From contig NZ_WKKF01000001.1 in the NCBI RefSeq assembly GCF_009674765.1, positions 682,001 to 746,000 of the forward strand: DNA of 64,000 nt, in the 5' to 3' direction. Source of the DNA: Metabacillus idriensis (GTDB lineage Bacteria; Bacillota; Bacilli; Bacillales; Bacillaceae). The notes beneath the pieces are model-generated. The model ran no database searches and was not told the DNA's origin. It saw only the letters and a list, made by a program, of their open reading frames with translations. Positions 24,505-33,839 of the stretch are shown here, one piece after another. How positions within the stretch are numbered: position 1 is the stretch's first letter; every line of letters starts with the position of its first letter. The position numbers were made by a program, and so were the translations under genes.

Positions 24505-25869
24505 TTAATAATATCTAATTTTTATTTTTTCCTGTTTCCAATATTTTTTCATCTTTAAGCAGATTAAAAAGATAATGAGCACAAAGAGCAAGCTAATGTA
24601 AAAACCTGGTCTGACAGCCTTGTCCATTAACGTTCCGCTTACAGCAGCCAAAATCAAAACAATCCCAAAATACGAAGATAGCTTAGTGATCCAATTTGTT
24701 TTCATCAGCTTTAAGAAAGATATAATAATGAAAAACCAATTGTACAGAAGAAGTATTCCTGCTGCGGTTGTTATATACTCGTATATTTTTCCCGGCAGAA
24801 GCAGGGCCGTTACGATGGATGCAACCAGACCTATTGATGCTAATGCAAGGGAAGGGACAGGAAGCTGTTTAAATCTCTTGCTTTTCTTAGAAAAAAAAGC
24901 TGGAGCATCTCCATCTTTGGACAACGTCACAAGAAGGTTCGTTACACCGAAAAGGGAAGCAGTCATGGTAGAAAATCCTGCGATAATAATGGCTGCATTA
25001 AAGACATGTGGAAAAAATACAAGATTATATCCAGTTAAAGCCGTTACAAATGGGCTTTCTTTTTCATGAAATGCATCAGTGGACACAAGCAGGACGGCAA
25101 GGGCCAAAGAAGCGACATAAACGGCGGTCAGACAGATGAGCATTACTGTCCCGGCCTTTGGAGCATCTTCCTTTTTTTTCAGCTGCATGGCCATAAGACC
25201 AATGACTTCAATTCCGCCGTAAGCATAAAAAGCATAAGTCAATGAAGCCCAAAAACCTTTCCATCCATCCTTGAAAAGAGTAACGGCTCCTGCAACTATT
25301 TCGGGTTTTTTGGGTCCTTTTATGAATCCCATAAGTGCAAGAACTGCCAGAATGATAAACATGATAATCGCAGCAAACTTTATAACGGCAAGAAGGTTTT
25401 CTGTCTTATCGAACCCTTTTGTGCCTGTTATAACAACCAGGATGGAAAGAATCGCATATACAACGGCAAAAATCCATAAAGCTATATTTGGGAACCAAAA
25501 TTGAGAGAGTATAGATAAGGCAATAAGCTGACTGCCCATAATTAAGATATTGGAAGCCCAATAATTCCACCCGCAGCTGAATCCAGCCCATTTGCCGAAT
25601 GCTTTCCCTGCATAATAACAGAAGGATCCTTCCTGCGGATCTTTTGCTGTCATCTTTGCCAGAACATTAAAAACAATATATGTACCTATTGATGCCAAGA
25701 AAAAAGATATGACAATGGAGGGACCAGTAATCATAATTCCAATGCTGGATCCAAGGAAATATCCGGTTCCAATGGTGCAGCCGACTCCGATTAAAGATAA
25801 CTGCCACCATTTTAAATCTCCGCTGCCTGAGCTGCTTTTATTCGAACTGCCTGGAGTACAGCCGCTCAT
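24505..25869 (-). CDS. APC-family amino acid permease
   Basis: A 454-residue membrane protein with about 12 helices and a GGAGGGG ribosome site. The first helix carries LSLIGVGCTIGTGYFLGSSI, the APC substrate-binding motif G-x-G-x-G-like segment. It resembles the amino acid permeases of bacilli such as YcgH/AnsP-type transporters, but the substrate cannot be told. The N-terminus MSGCTPGSSNKSSSGSGD is an unusual low-complexity Ser/Gly tail. GvpU follows after 12 bases, so both are one transcription unit. Confidence 0.85.
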   Translation of the reverse strand: MSGCTPGSSNKSSSGSGDLKWWQLSLIGVGCTIGTGYFLGSSIGIMITGPSIVISFFLASIGTYIVFNVLAKMTAKDPQEGSFCYYAGKAFGKWAGFSCGWNYWASNILIMGSQLIALSILSQFWFPNIALWIFAVVYAILSILVVITGTKGFDKTENLLAVIKFAAIIMFIILAVLALMGFIKGPKKPEIVAGAVTLFKDGWKGFWASLTYAFYAYGGIEVIGLMAMQLKKKEDAPKAGTVMLICLTAVYVASLALAVLLVSTDAFHEKESPFVTALTGYNLVFFPHVFNAAIIIAGFSTMTASLFGVTNLLVTLSKDGDAPAFFSKKSKRFKQLPVPSLALASIGLVASIVTALLLPGKIYEYITTAAGILLLYNWFFIIISFLKLMKTNWITKLSSYFGIVLILAAVSGTLMDKAVRPGFYISLLFVLIIFLICLKMKKYWKQEKIKIRYY

Positions 25870-25990
25870 GTAACCCCTCCTTCACAATTTTATTGTTCGA
25901 TATAAAGGCAATGAATATGTATTTTTTTGGAGAGGATATATGTATTTTATGCTTAAAGTTAAGCAGGCTTTTAGTTTTTTAAAACAAATT

Positions 25991-26013
25991 AAACAAGCCA
26001 GAAATCTGGCTTG
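25991..26013 (-). terminator. terminator of the manganese catalase gene
   Basis: AACAAGCCAG / CTGGCTTGTT hairpin, followed on the minus strand by a T-rich tract; 45 bases after the catalase stop codon. Confidence 0.75.
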
Positions 26014-26056
26014 TTAAGAGAGAAAATTTGAAAGGGGATGAATCTTATGGTTTGTT

Positions 26057-26902
26057 TTATTGTTGATTTTTAACAAGGTGTTTTCCTAGATCATGATGTA
26101 AATGATCAGCAGGAATTTTAGGTTTTGGCACTTGTCCTTTTGGTTCGGGATTGGAAACATACACAAAATCCCCAGTTCCATCGGGAGCGGTGCCATTAGC
26201 CCAAGGTCCTTGGCCTGATTCTTCCCCTTCCGATAAATTCCAGAATTTGTATGCTTCTTCCTGGGACTCTAATTCTGCTTCAGGAGGGAAAGAAGCAGGT
26301 ACGACGACACCATTCTTCTCTTCTAGCTCCTGTATGGCAGCCATCCATTGATATTGATGATATCGATCACGGGCAAGCATTTTACGGAACGTTGCACGCA
26401 CACCTTCATCTTTTGTCATGTGGTATAACCTGGATACTTGAAGTCTGCCTTGAGTCTCAGCATGTAAGTTAGAACGCATATCGGCTAAGAGATTTCCGCT
26501 TGCCACGATATATGATCCATTCCATGGTACACCATTAGAGTTTGTCGGCAAGCCGCCAAGACCGCTTACAAGCAGATGCTGCGGATTTATTCCTCCCATG
26601 ATGGCGGCCATCGCAGGATCCTCGGCTGCTCTTGACTGATCTTCAGGAGAGGCACCATCCATTAATTGGCTAATCAATGAGCAAAGCATTTCTACATGGC
26701 CGATTTCTTCTGTTCCGATATCCATCAGCATATCTTTATATTTCTCTTCACCCCGGCAGTTAAATCCTTGAAAGAGGTACTGCATCATAACGGTCATTTC
26801 TCCAAATTGTCCACCTAACACTTCTTGAACTTGACGGGCTAGCATTGGATCCGGGCTGTCTACTTTCACTTCAAATTGCAAATTTTTCTGATGCCGGAAC
26901 AT
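26057..26902 (-). CDS. manganese catalase family protein
   Basis: A 281-residue ferritin-like di-manganese enzyme that dismutates hydrogen peroxide. The start at ATG 26902 has a GGAGGAGG ribosome site. Metal ligands lie in GGQFGEMTVMMQYLFQGF and GTEEIGHVEML, and the later HAETQGRLQVSRLYHMTKDE helix completes the four-helix bundle. The protein resembles KatN and the spore-coat CotJC/YdbD group; this copy is monocistronic. Length is near 280 residues as expected. It likely protects against oxidative stress, possibly in spores, but no sigma-specific promoter could be assigned. Confidence 0.92.
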   Translation of the reverse strand: MFRHQKNLQFEVKVDSPDPMLARQVQEVLGGQFGEMTVMMQYLFQGFNCRGEEKYKDMLMDIGTEEIGHVEMLCSLISQLMDGASPEDQSRAAEDPAMAAIMGGINPQHLLVSGLGGLPTNSNGVPWNGSYIVASGNLLADMRSNLHAETQGRLQVSRLYHMTKDEGVRATFRKMLARDRYHQYQWMAAIQELEEKNGVVVPASFPPEAELESQEEAYKFWNLSEGEESGQGPWANGTAPDGTGDFVYVSNPEPKGQVPKPKIPADHLHHDLGKHLVKNQQ

Positions 26903-27140
26903 TTTAATTCCTCCTCCTAATATTTTGATTATTTTAACATTATCTACATACCCGGCTATTCTTTTATAAAACATTAGAAGAATCAAAATGAGAGAAATTT
27001 ACTATTATGGTCAATTAAGTATGAGAGGGAATAAAGATTATTTAATATTAAAAGAAAGTTTTACAAGACTTTAAAAAGCGGCATACTTTATATGAATATG
27101 GACTTTTTTATATTCGCAAATAAATAAAGCAGGTGAGGAA

Positions 27141-27281
27141 TTGATTGAAACAAAATTAACAAGATATTGTGAAAACTGCCAAAAAGAAACGCTCCACACA
27201 ATTACTGAAGATGCTTTAGAAATAAATTATCATTGCTCTGTATGTGAGAGAGATAAAAATGAAATAAAAACCTTTTTTTAA
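27141..27281 (+). CDS. small zinc-ribbon protein, 46 aa
   Basis: A 46-residue frame starting at TTG 27141 after AGGTGAGG. It contains RYCENCQKETLH and later HCSVCERDK: two CxxC pairs 24 residues apart, a zinc-ribbon pattern. A strong hairpin terminator follows. Such tiny zinc proteins are typical of bacilli and are usually of unknown role; this one is convergent with the RNase J operon. Confidence 0.6.
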   Translation: MIETKLTRYCENCQKETLHTITEDALEINYHCSVCERDKNEIKTFF

Positions 27282-27312
27282 ACAAAACACTTTCTCAAAC
27301 TTGGTTACATTT

Positions 27313-27349
27313 AAAAAGACTTCTGTTCTTATGGATAGAAGTCTTTTTG
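27313..27349 (+). terminator. terminator after the zinc-ribbon gene
   Basis: AAAAAGACTTCT / AGAAGTCTTTTT inverted repeat, usable on either strand. Confidence 0.8.
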
Positions 27350-27446
27350 TAAAAGATAGTATACTTGTGATTATTTCTTTTCACCATGAGAGATTCACAA
27401 AAGGGAAGCAAGTGACCTTTAAAGAGCAGGATTTTTTCCTCTATTA

Positions 27447-29117
27447 TTAAACTTCAATAATGATGGGAAGGATCATAGGTCTTCTCTTAGTTTGAACAAA
27501 TAAAAAATGCCCAAGTTTTTCTTTTATCTCTTTTTTGATTGCGTTCCATTGGTGGTTTTTCTTTGTTAATAGTGAATTTACAGTTGTTTTTGTAAGCTGA
27601 TTAACCTCTCGCAATAGCGTTTCAGAATCACGTGCATAAACAAAACCTCGTGATATAGCATCTGGACCGGATATGATTTTTGCTTCCGTTTTGCTTAAAG
27701 TGATTACGATAACAAGCATCCCGTCTTCTGAAAGCTGTTTCCTGTCTCTTAAAACGATATTGCCAATATCGCCAATACCTAAACCATCAACATATACATT
27801 GCCTGCTTGTATTGAACGAGTTTGAACGGCTGTCTGATTCGAAATGTCTACAATATCCCCATTTTTCATAACAAACATATTGTCAGCTGTGACACCCACG
27901 GATTCAGCCAGTAAACAGTGATGGTGAAGCATTCTGTATTCTCCATGAATAGGGATGAAATATTTCGGTTTCATCAAAGTCAGCATCAGCTTGAGTTCTT
28001 CTTGATAGGCATGGCCTGAAACATGCATTCCAGTTGAACTGCCAGACCCGTATATGACAGTTGCTCCTAAGTTAAACAAGTTATCTATAATACGGGAGAC
28101 GTTTCTTTCATTACCTGGGATTGGGGAAGCTGAAAAAATCACCGTATCTTCAGGCAATACCTCGACATTCCGATAACTTGAGTTTGAAAGTCTGGCGAGA
28201 GCAGCCATTGGTTCACCTTGACTTCCAGTACAAAGGATTGCTACCCGCTCAGGAGGCAATTGATTGATTTCATGTGCTTCAATCAGCATGCCATCAGGTA
28301 TTTGAAGGTATCCTTGATCGATAGCCACAGATACCACATTAACCATACTTCGTCCGAGTAAGGCTAATTTTCTATTCGTTATTTTTGCAGCATTCACGAT
28401 TTGCTGGACTCGATTTACATTTGAAGCAAAAGTAGAGATGAAAATTTTTCGATGAGCTTTTATGAAGGCATCTTCTATATGTTCTCCTACGATTTGTTCG
28501 GAAGGAGTAAATCCTGGCCTTTCAGCATTAGTGCTTTCTGATAAGAGCAGCAAAACGCCTTCACTGCCTATTTTGGCCATTTTATGTATGTCAGTATGCT
28601 GATTATTTACTGGGGTCAAATCAAATTTAAAATCACCGGTATGGACAACAGTTCCTTCAGGGGTGTTAAAAACTACGCCAAGGCAATCAGGAATGCTGTG
28701 ATTTGTTTTAAAGAAACTTAATTTTAAAAAGTCAAATTCAATTATTGATTCTGAATCAATTCTTATCAGTTTTGTGTCAGCCAAAAGGTTGTGTTCGTTT
28801 AACTTAATTTCGATTAATCCTAGAGTAAGCCTAGTAGCATAAATCGGGATGTTCAGCTGTTTTAAAAGATAGGGAATACCTCCAATGTGATCTTCATGGC
28901 CATGAGTAACCACTAAACCTTTAATTTTATCTTTGTTTTCCTGCAGATAGGCAATATCAGGAATGATCAAATCAATTCCCAATAGACTTTCATCGGGAAA
29001 TTTCGATCCGCAGTCAATGACTACTATTTCATTATCGTACTGTAAGGCATACATGTTTTTACCGATTTCATTCAATCCGCCAAGTGCAAATATTGAAAGC
29101 TTTTCACTAGTCATCAA
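27447..29117 (-). CDS. ribonuclease J-type metallo-beta-lactamase RNase
   Basis: A 556-residue RNase J-family enzyme (5'-to-3' exonuclease and endonuclease acting on mRNA). The metallo-beta-lactamase core shows VTHGHEDHIGG and HTGDFKFD, and the beta-CASP domain and C-terminal ALARLSNSSYRN, VSGHAYQEELKLML and IHGEYRML motifs are present. The start is ATG 29114 or TTG 29117, both after GGAGG. B. subtilis has two RNase J genes (rnjA, rnjB); the gene here lies in an operon with DDAH and a short protein rather than in a familiar rnj context, so it may be a third paralogue. Confidence 0.88.
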   Translation of the reverse strand: MMTSEKLSIFALGGLNEIGKNMYALQYDNEIVVIDCGSKFPDESLLGIDLIIPDIAYLQENKDKIKGLVVTHGHEDHIGGIPYLLKQLNIPIYATRLTLGLIEIKLNEHNLLADTKLIRIDSESIIEFDFLKLSFFKTNHSIPDCLGVVFNTPEGTVVHTGDFKFDLTPVNNQHTDIHKMAKIGSEGVLLLLSESTNAERPGFTPSEQIVGEHIEDAFIKAHRKIFISTFASNVNRVQQIVNAAKITNRKLALLGRSMVNVVSVAIDQGYLQIPDGMLIEAHEINQLPPERVAILCTGSQGEPMAALARLSNSSYRNVEVLPEDTVIFSASPIPGNERNVSRIIDNLFNLGATVIYGSGSSTGMHVSGHAYQEELKLMLTLMKPKYFIPIHGEYRMLHHHCLLAESVGVTADNMFVMKNGDIVDISNQTAVQTRSIQAGNVYVDGLGIGDIGNIVLRDRKQLSEDGMLVIVITLSKTEAKIISGPDAISRGFVYARDSETLLREVNQLTKTTVNSLLTKKNHQWNAIKKEIKEKLGHFLFVQTKRRPMILPIIIEV

Positions 29118-29159
29118 AACAAAAATCCTCCTATGTATCTAACCTTTTTTGAGAGTGAA

Positions 29160-30011
29160 TTACGGGATTCGTTTAATTGGCAGCGTGCAGCATCGGAATG
29201 ATCCGCCTGACTTTATAATTTCACTAAAATCAATTATAATCACCTCATACCCGCGCTTGCTTAATTCCTGGTTGACTTCTGCGTTTTGAGGCAAACTGAT
29301 GATCTTTTTATTTCCTAAAGAAAGAACGTTTACACCCATTGAAAACTGTTCTTCTTTAGAAACCTCAATTAAATCAAATCGTTTGGCTAGAAGCTTATAT
29401 TCACTTTCATTGAGGCCATCTTTATAAATAAGGGCCTCTGTATCTGAAATAATATTGAAGATACAATCTAAATGTAAAATTTCTTTTTTAATAGGGATAG
29501 GAATGACCGTATAATCTTTTAGATGTGATTGAATTTTTTCAACGGCACCGGCTGTTGTCCTTTCACTTAAACCAATATAGACTGTTTTACGGTCAATAAT
29601 AACATCGCCGCCTTCAGTCTGATCTTCTACAAGGTCTATGTACTTTATTCCAATGGTATTAAGCCATTCTTTTAGAATTCCTTCTTCTCCCTGTCTGATT
29701 TGCATTTTCATATCTGAAATAAATAGAACCTCTCCTACAGCAAATCCGATATCTCTAGTAAAAACCTGTTCTGGATATTTTTCTTTTGAAGGAAGGATAT
29801 GAGTCTCGATTCCGTTATTTTTGAGCACTTCAACAAAAGTTTGATGTTGAACGATTGCTTTTTCCACTTCAATATTTTCTTTTTGATATCTTCTTTGAGT
29901 CTCATTAATTACCTGACTGATTCTCATAAATCTTGGTTCGCATAAGATGACATTTTTTAAAGAATCATATTCGGAAAAGCAGCTTACTTCTGTCTTATCT
30001 TCTTGATGCAT
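29160..30011 (-). CDS. dimethylarginine dimethylaminohydrolase-like guanidino enzyme
   Basis: A 283-residue member of the amidinotransferase/DDAH superfamily (pentein fold), with GGAGG eight bases before ATG. Landmarks are ILCEPRFMRISQVINETQRR, FTRDIGFAVG, EGGDVIIDRKTVYIGLSERT, HLDCIFNI and the C-terminal catalytic cysteine in GGSFRCCTLP. DDAH hydrolyses methylated arginine to citrulline and dimethylamine; bacterial homologues may act on arginine or other guanidines. It sits between a short helical protein and RNase J in one operon with gaps of 21 and 42 bases. Confidence 0.85.
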   Translation of the reverse strand: MHQEDKTEVSCFSEYDSLKNVILCEPRFMRISQVINETQRRYQKENIEVEKAIVQHQTFVEVLKNNGIETHILPSKEKYPEQVFTRDIGFAVGEVLFISDMKMQIRQGEEGILKEWLNTIGIKYIDLVEDQTEGGDVIIDRKTVYIGLSERTTAGAVEKIQSHLKDYTVIPIPIKKEILHLDCIFNIISDTEALIYKDGLNESEYKLLAKRFDLIEVSKEEQFSMGVNVLSLGNKKIISLPQNAEVNQELSKRGYEVIIIDFSEIIKSGGSFRCCTLPIKRIP

Positions 30012-30032
30012 ATCATTATCCTCCGAATTGTT

Positions 30033-30287
30033 TTAGTGGGTGCTCTGCAGGGCAACAAGCGTTTCATTTAAATGCATTAAATGTTCTTTAGCATGCTGAA
30101 CCTTTTTTGCCTGTTCATCATTTTGTATATCCTGGTGTATAACAGTGCTTAATTGATCTTTAGCTAGCTTTAAAGCTCTTAAGGCTTTTTGGTATTCTTC
30201 GGAGTTGAAATTCATTTGGGCATGGATCACCGTATTTCTTGCTTGTTCTACCAGGTGCAGCATTTCATCAAAATTAGTTTGTTCCAT
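30033..30287 (-). CDS. small helical protein of unknown function, 84 aa
   Basis: An 84-residue protein composed of two or three amphipathic helices (LHLVEQARNTVIHAQMNFNS, then YQKALRALKLAKDQLSTVI, then QHAKEHLMHLNETLVALQ), probably a small helical bundle. GGAGG ribosome site. It is the first gene of the RNase J operon. The layout (helical hairpin with alternating charged residues) recalls small spore or stress proteins of bacilli; I do not recognise a family and infer no function. Confidence 0.6.
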   Translation of the reverse strand: MEQTNFDEMLHLVEQARNTVIHAQMNFNSEEYQKALRALKLAKDQLSTVIHQDIQNDEQAKKVQHAKEHLMHLNETLVALQSTH

Positions 30288-30675
30288 TATCTATCCTCCA
30301 ATTGATGCATGATCTTAATTTTGTTTTTATCTTTCATAAAACCAAATTATTATTAAACGAGTAACTGCTTCAAACTGACAGTCTTAATATTGTGCTCAGG
30401 TAACTTAAGACTCATACAGATAATGGAAGTCCTTTTATGATAACCTTAGCATGTTTATCAGATGTATTTTTATGATTTATTCTCGTTGGTTACCCATGTC
30501 CCACTACATTTACTTTATTAATTTTTTCCCCGTGAAGTGATCTTACAGGATACCTTATTATTTCTTTCACAAGTATCATTTATCATCAGATTTTCACCTT
30601 CCTTTTAGCTTTCTCATCTTATACGCGCACCCTTTCCCGTTCCCAAAAATAAATTGGGTGAAGGAGGGATAATAC
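30288..30675. other. intergenic region between divergent genes
   Basis: About 390 AT-rich bases carrying the promoters of the RNase J operon (minus) and of the YqcI/YcgG gene (plus). No gene, repeat or strong hairpin recognised. Confidence 0.5.
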
Positions 30676-31455
30676 GTGAAGCTTATTTATGATAAAATCA
30701 GCCTCGATAAAAACGAACCTATACTTGAAGACTGGGAAAGAAAAGCATTTCATTTATTCTCAGAAAAAATACAAAACAAGGAGCTTAAATTTCCTTGCAT
30801 ACCGGCGACACAAGGGTTTGCTATGAATCACTTTAGATACGCGTTCATAGAGGATCCGCTTGACATGAACTCTCTCTCTGATTTTGCAGGGAAGTTTACC
30901 TATTATTCTGAAATCTCTAAAACGACTGGCACATACTCTTCACTTATTGTTTTCTTTAAAAACATACCTGAAACTGAAAGATATACACCGGAGAATTATG
31001 AGGTTCTTTTTTGGAAGATATTATCAAGCATAAAGGAGTTCGATAAGGAGCAATGGCCAATAGACATTCCAATAGACCCGGAAAATAATCTCTGGGAGTA
31101 CTGTTTCGCTTTGGAAAATTACTTTATGTATTGTGCAACCCCCAGTCATCGCCACAGAAATAGCCGTTTTTTTCCTTACCTCATGTTAGCAATTACACCA
31201 CGGTGGGTGTTAAATGAATTCGAAAAGAATAAAATCCTCAGCAGCAAAGTGAAAAAGGAGATAAGGAGAAGGTTAAATCAATATGATACAATTTCCCCTC
31301 ATCCAGATTTGAATCAGTATGGGAACGAGAATAATTATGAATGGAAGCAGTATTTCCTGCGGGATGACCATTCATCACCCAAAACCTGTCCATTCTCAGG
31401 CTATGTAAATAATGACATGCATTCTGAGTCTAAGAAAAATAGGGATAAAATTTGA
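30676..31455 (+). CDS. YqcI/YcgG family protein
   Basis: A 259-residue soluble protein starting at GTG 30676 with GGAGGGA upstream. The family pattern is visible: FPCIPATQGFAMNHFRYAF near the N-terminus, YSSLIVFFKN in the middle, and NSRFFPYLMLAITPRWVLNE, then CPFSGY near the end. YqcI/YcgG proteins are widespread in bacilli; the fold and function are not known. It overlaps nothing; LysE is convergent 8 bases downstream and no terminator is seen between them. Confidence 0.8.
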   Translation: MKLIYDKISLDKNEPILEDWERKAFHLFSEKIQNKELKFPCIPATQGFAMNHFRYAFIEDPLDMNSLSDFAGKFTYYSEISKTTGTYSSLIVFFKNIPETERYTPENYEVLFWKILSSIKEFDKEQWPIDIPIDPENNLWEYCFALENYFMYCATPSHRHRNSRFFPYLMLAITPRWVLNEFEKNKILSSKVKKEIRRRLNQYDTISPHPDLNQYGNENNYEWKQYFLRDDHSSPKTCPFSGYVNNDMHSESKKNRDKI

Positions 31456-31462
31456 GTCTTCA

Positions 31463-32089
31463 TTAAAATAAAATCACACATGCTTGGTAACCAAAATAGA
31501 TTCCATATCCAATCATCGATAATGATGAGAGGAATGAGATGGCGATCAATAGTTTAGAGTGAAGGAACTTTCTTGCGTAGCTTGAGACTGCGGCCATAGT
31601 AAAATCCCAGATTAAAATTCCAAAGATGATAGCAGCACTGTAAAATAAAAGCTGATTGATACTGGAACTGGAAACAGTTTTAGCTAAAACTGATCCATAA
31701 ATGCCTAACCAGAACATAATGGTCAGCGGATTTGAAACAGACATGACAAATCCTGATAAAAATGAGCTGAAGACCGAATTTTTCAAAGAAGCATCATTCC
31801 TGATATGTATTTCTCTTATGCTCAAAAGACTCTCGATACCCGAGTAAATAAGGACAAAGAAACCAAAAATCCAAAGAAAGGTTTTCATAAATGAAGAGTC
31901 AATAAAGTGAATCACACCAAAATATACAAGCATCATATAAAGCAGATCAGCGAGCAGCGCTCCTATCCCAAAAATCCATGCATGAAAAAATCCCTTTTTT
32001 ATCCCGCGATTAAGCTGAGCTGCATTTACAGGACCAATAGGTGCTGCCAGAGAAATACCAAGAATCATATAGGTTATAAATATGTTCAA
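31463..32089 (-). CDS. LysE-family amino acid exporter
   Basis: A 208-residue protein with about six transmembrane helices. TTG 32089 is the preferred start because GGAGGG lies seven bases upstream and the conserved family N-terminus NIFITYMILGISLAAPIGPV follows. This Pro-containing motif is the LysE/RhtB signature, typical of exporters of lysine, threonine or homoserine lactone-like metabolites. A transcription signal is seen upstream, but no regulator gene is adjacent. Confidence 0.85.
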   Translation of the reverse strand: MNIFITYMILGISLAAPIGPVNAAQLNRGIKKGFFHAWIFGIGALLADLLYMMLVYFGVIHFIDSSFMKTFLWIFGFFVLIYSGIESLLSIREIHIRNDASLKNSVFSSFLSGFVMSVSNPLTIMFWLGIYGSVLAKTVSSSSINQLLFYSAAIIFGILIWDFTMAAVSSYARKFLHSKLLIAISFLSSLSMIGYGIYFGYQACVILF

Positions 32090-32282
32090 ATTGGTGCCCT
32101 CCAAAATGTTTTATATATAAGCATATTCCTTAGGAGGTGCATGTACTACTTTTATATTGAAGAAATAGGGAGAAGATTCTTATCATGCTGCAGATAAGAT
32201 CAATTAAAGGTATTTGGTAGTGAAGGATTGAATTATTTGTGATTTTAATTCAAATTTAGACAAGGAATATTTGAGAAGAAAC

Positions 32283-32321
32283 AGAAAAAACGCTCAGAAT
32301 CATTTCTAAGCGTTTTTAGTG
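32283..32321. terminator. hairpin between a small gene and LysE
   Basis: AAAAAACGCTCAGAA / TTCTAAGCGTTTTT inverted repeat with flanking A/T runs; likely ends transcription of the small minus-strand gene at 32346. Confidence 0.7.
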
Positions 32322-32345
32322 TTTTCCACTGCTGTTCATAGAAGT

Positions 32346-32492
32346 TCAACCAAAACAAGGATCATTAAAGTAAATAATTTCAGACAGAAACTTGCTGCCT
32401 TTTAATTTCTTGAATGCATCTCTGGCTTCTTTTTCTGAGCTGAATTCGTACATTTTAATGGTTTCCTTTAAAAAGAGGGTAATCACCCACAT
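32346..32492 (-). CDS. small hypothetical protein, 48 aa
   Basis: A 48-residue frame starting at ATG 32492 with a GGAGGA ribosome site. It reads MWVITLFLKETIKMYEFSSE followed by KEARDAFKKLKGSKFLSEII and a Phe/Pro-containing end. The N-terminal strand, helix and EFSSEKEARDAFKKL pattern recall small proteins with a one-helix, one-sheet layout seen in Bacillus. Function unknown. A hairpin terminator follows. Confidence 0.6.
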   Translation of the reverse strand: MWVITLFLKETIKMYEFSSEKEARDAFKKLKGSKFLSEIIYFNDPCFG

Positions 32493-32566
32493 TTTAGTTC
32501 CTCCTTGTTGAGCTGAATTTTCTTCTTATTAAATGCTATTTCGAAATGGACATATTATGACTGCTC

Positions 32567-33694
32567 TCAGGCAAGCATTCCGGAAACATTATAGTTTTTC
32601 TTTGTGTAAACGTACCCTTCCAAAATGATTCGCGCTGTACGAACGACTTTGATGGCGCAAATGTGACCGGCGATTACATCTGTTTTTGTCTGCATGATGC
32701 CTGCCGGATGTCCTAAACGGAAAACTTCATTTTTTACGGTTATGAGATCAGACAAGATCGTATCTTTTAGATATGCGCAGGAGGTTGTACAAATCGCTCC
32801 TGTAATAGCAAGGGCCTGATGCGGTTTCTGCATGGACATCATCCTGATGGTGCAGTCCATTTCAGAAGCGGATCTTGGTGTTCCAGTTACATCAGTGTAA
32901 TCCATTGGCGGAGCGATTATAGTCATTTTAGGCACGGCGGGCGATTGTTTCGTTGCGTTTTCTTTTTTTGCAAAACCGCACAATTCAGCTGCTGACGCTC
33001 TTATTTCTTCAAGTTCAGCCAATTTTTCCTGCGTAAATTCATGGGGAAGCTCAGTTCCTTTAAGACCTACATCATTTGCGTTAACGAAGACGAGCGGATT
33101 GGCCACATCAACTATTGAAACTTCAATGGGACCACTCGGTGTTTGAATAGTATCTGCAGCTTTTCCGGTCGGATACAGCTTTCCAGTGACGGCACCCTCA
33201 GAATGTGTGAACGAAAGATAGATTGGGGAACCTGTTCCGGGAACACCTGGTATCGAGCACATTCCCTCTGTTTTGACCCTGCCCTTTTCAACCTCTACTT
33301 CCGCAATGATGATCTTATTCGTATTCGTATTATAAATTTTCACGCTCGTAATCGGTTCGATTGCCGGAACAAGTCCCTGCTCAATTGCATAAGGACCAAC
33401 TGCAGAGGAGATGTTTCCGCAATTTCCTTTAAAATCAGCCAGTTGATTTTCAATGCTGATTTGGGCAAAGGTGTATTCGACATCAATTTCTTCTGAATCT
33501 GACTTTTTGATAATCGCCGCTTTACTGGTTAATGAATTGGCTCCGCCGAGTCCGTCAATCTGCCTGCGGTCAGGGCTTCCCATAATATCGAGTAAAAATT
33601 CATCCCACAGCAAACGATCAGACGGCATATCTTCAAAGTTCAGAAAAACGCCTTTACTTGTTCCTCCGCGCATCACTACGGCAGGCACTTTCAT
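32567..33694 (-). CDS. prpF: PrpF family isomerase (aconitate isomerase / AcnD-associated)
   Basis: A 375-residue protein of the diaminopimelate-epimerase fold. PrpF-type markers are VMRGGTSKGVFLNF with the catalytic-lysine region, IDGLGGANSLTSKAAII, and CGNISSAVGPYA. PrpF isomerises 2-methylaconitate (or related tricarboxylates) in propionate/methylcitrate metabolism or tricarboxylate catabolism; no prpB, prpC or acnD is present nearby. Divergent from a LysR gene, and upstream of a CitMHS-type transporter, it likely belongs to a tricarboxylic-acid uptake and utilisation module controlled by that LysR protein. Confidence 0.85.
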   Translation of the reverse strand: MKVPAVVMRGGTSKGVFLNFEDMPSDRLLWDEFLLDIMGSPDRRQIDGLGGANSLTSKAAIIKKSDSEEIDVEYTFAQISIENQLADFKGNCGNISSAVGPYAIEQGLVPAIEPITSVKIYNTNTNKIIIAEVEVEKGRVKTEGMCSIPGVPGTGSPIYLSFTHSEGAVTGKLYPTGKAADTIQTPSGPIEVSIVDVANPLVFVNANDVGLKGTELPHEFTQEKLAELEEIRASAAELCGFAKKENATKQSPAVPKMTIIAPPMDYTDVTGTPRSASEMDCTIRMMSMQKPHQALAITGAICTTSCAYLKDTILSDLITVKNEVFRLGHPAGIMQTKTDVIAGHICAIKVVRTARIILEGYVYTKKNYNVSGMLA

Positions 33695-33744
33695 CTCGTA
33701 ACCACCTTTTCTTATTCATTTTCAAAAAGTACCGGTGCTTTTAA

Positions 33745-33755
33745 AAATATAGTAT
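33745..33755. promoter_or_regulatory. box shared by both LysR promoters, copy 1
   Basis: AAATATAGTAT, 95 bases before the LysR start, between prpF and lysR. The same 11-mer occurs 91 bases before the second LysR gene. Nearby ATAAG / CTTAT half-sites are spaced like a LysR operator. Confidence 0.45.
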
Positions 33756-33839
33756 GATACAGATAATCATAAGTAAAATAGATAAATTCTTATTGAAATA
33801 CATAAAAAAACTTATAATCAAAGATTGGAGCTGAAAGGG

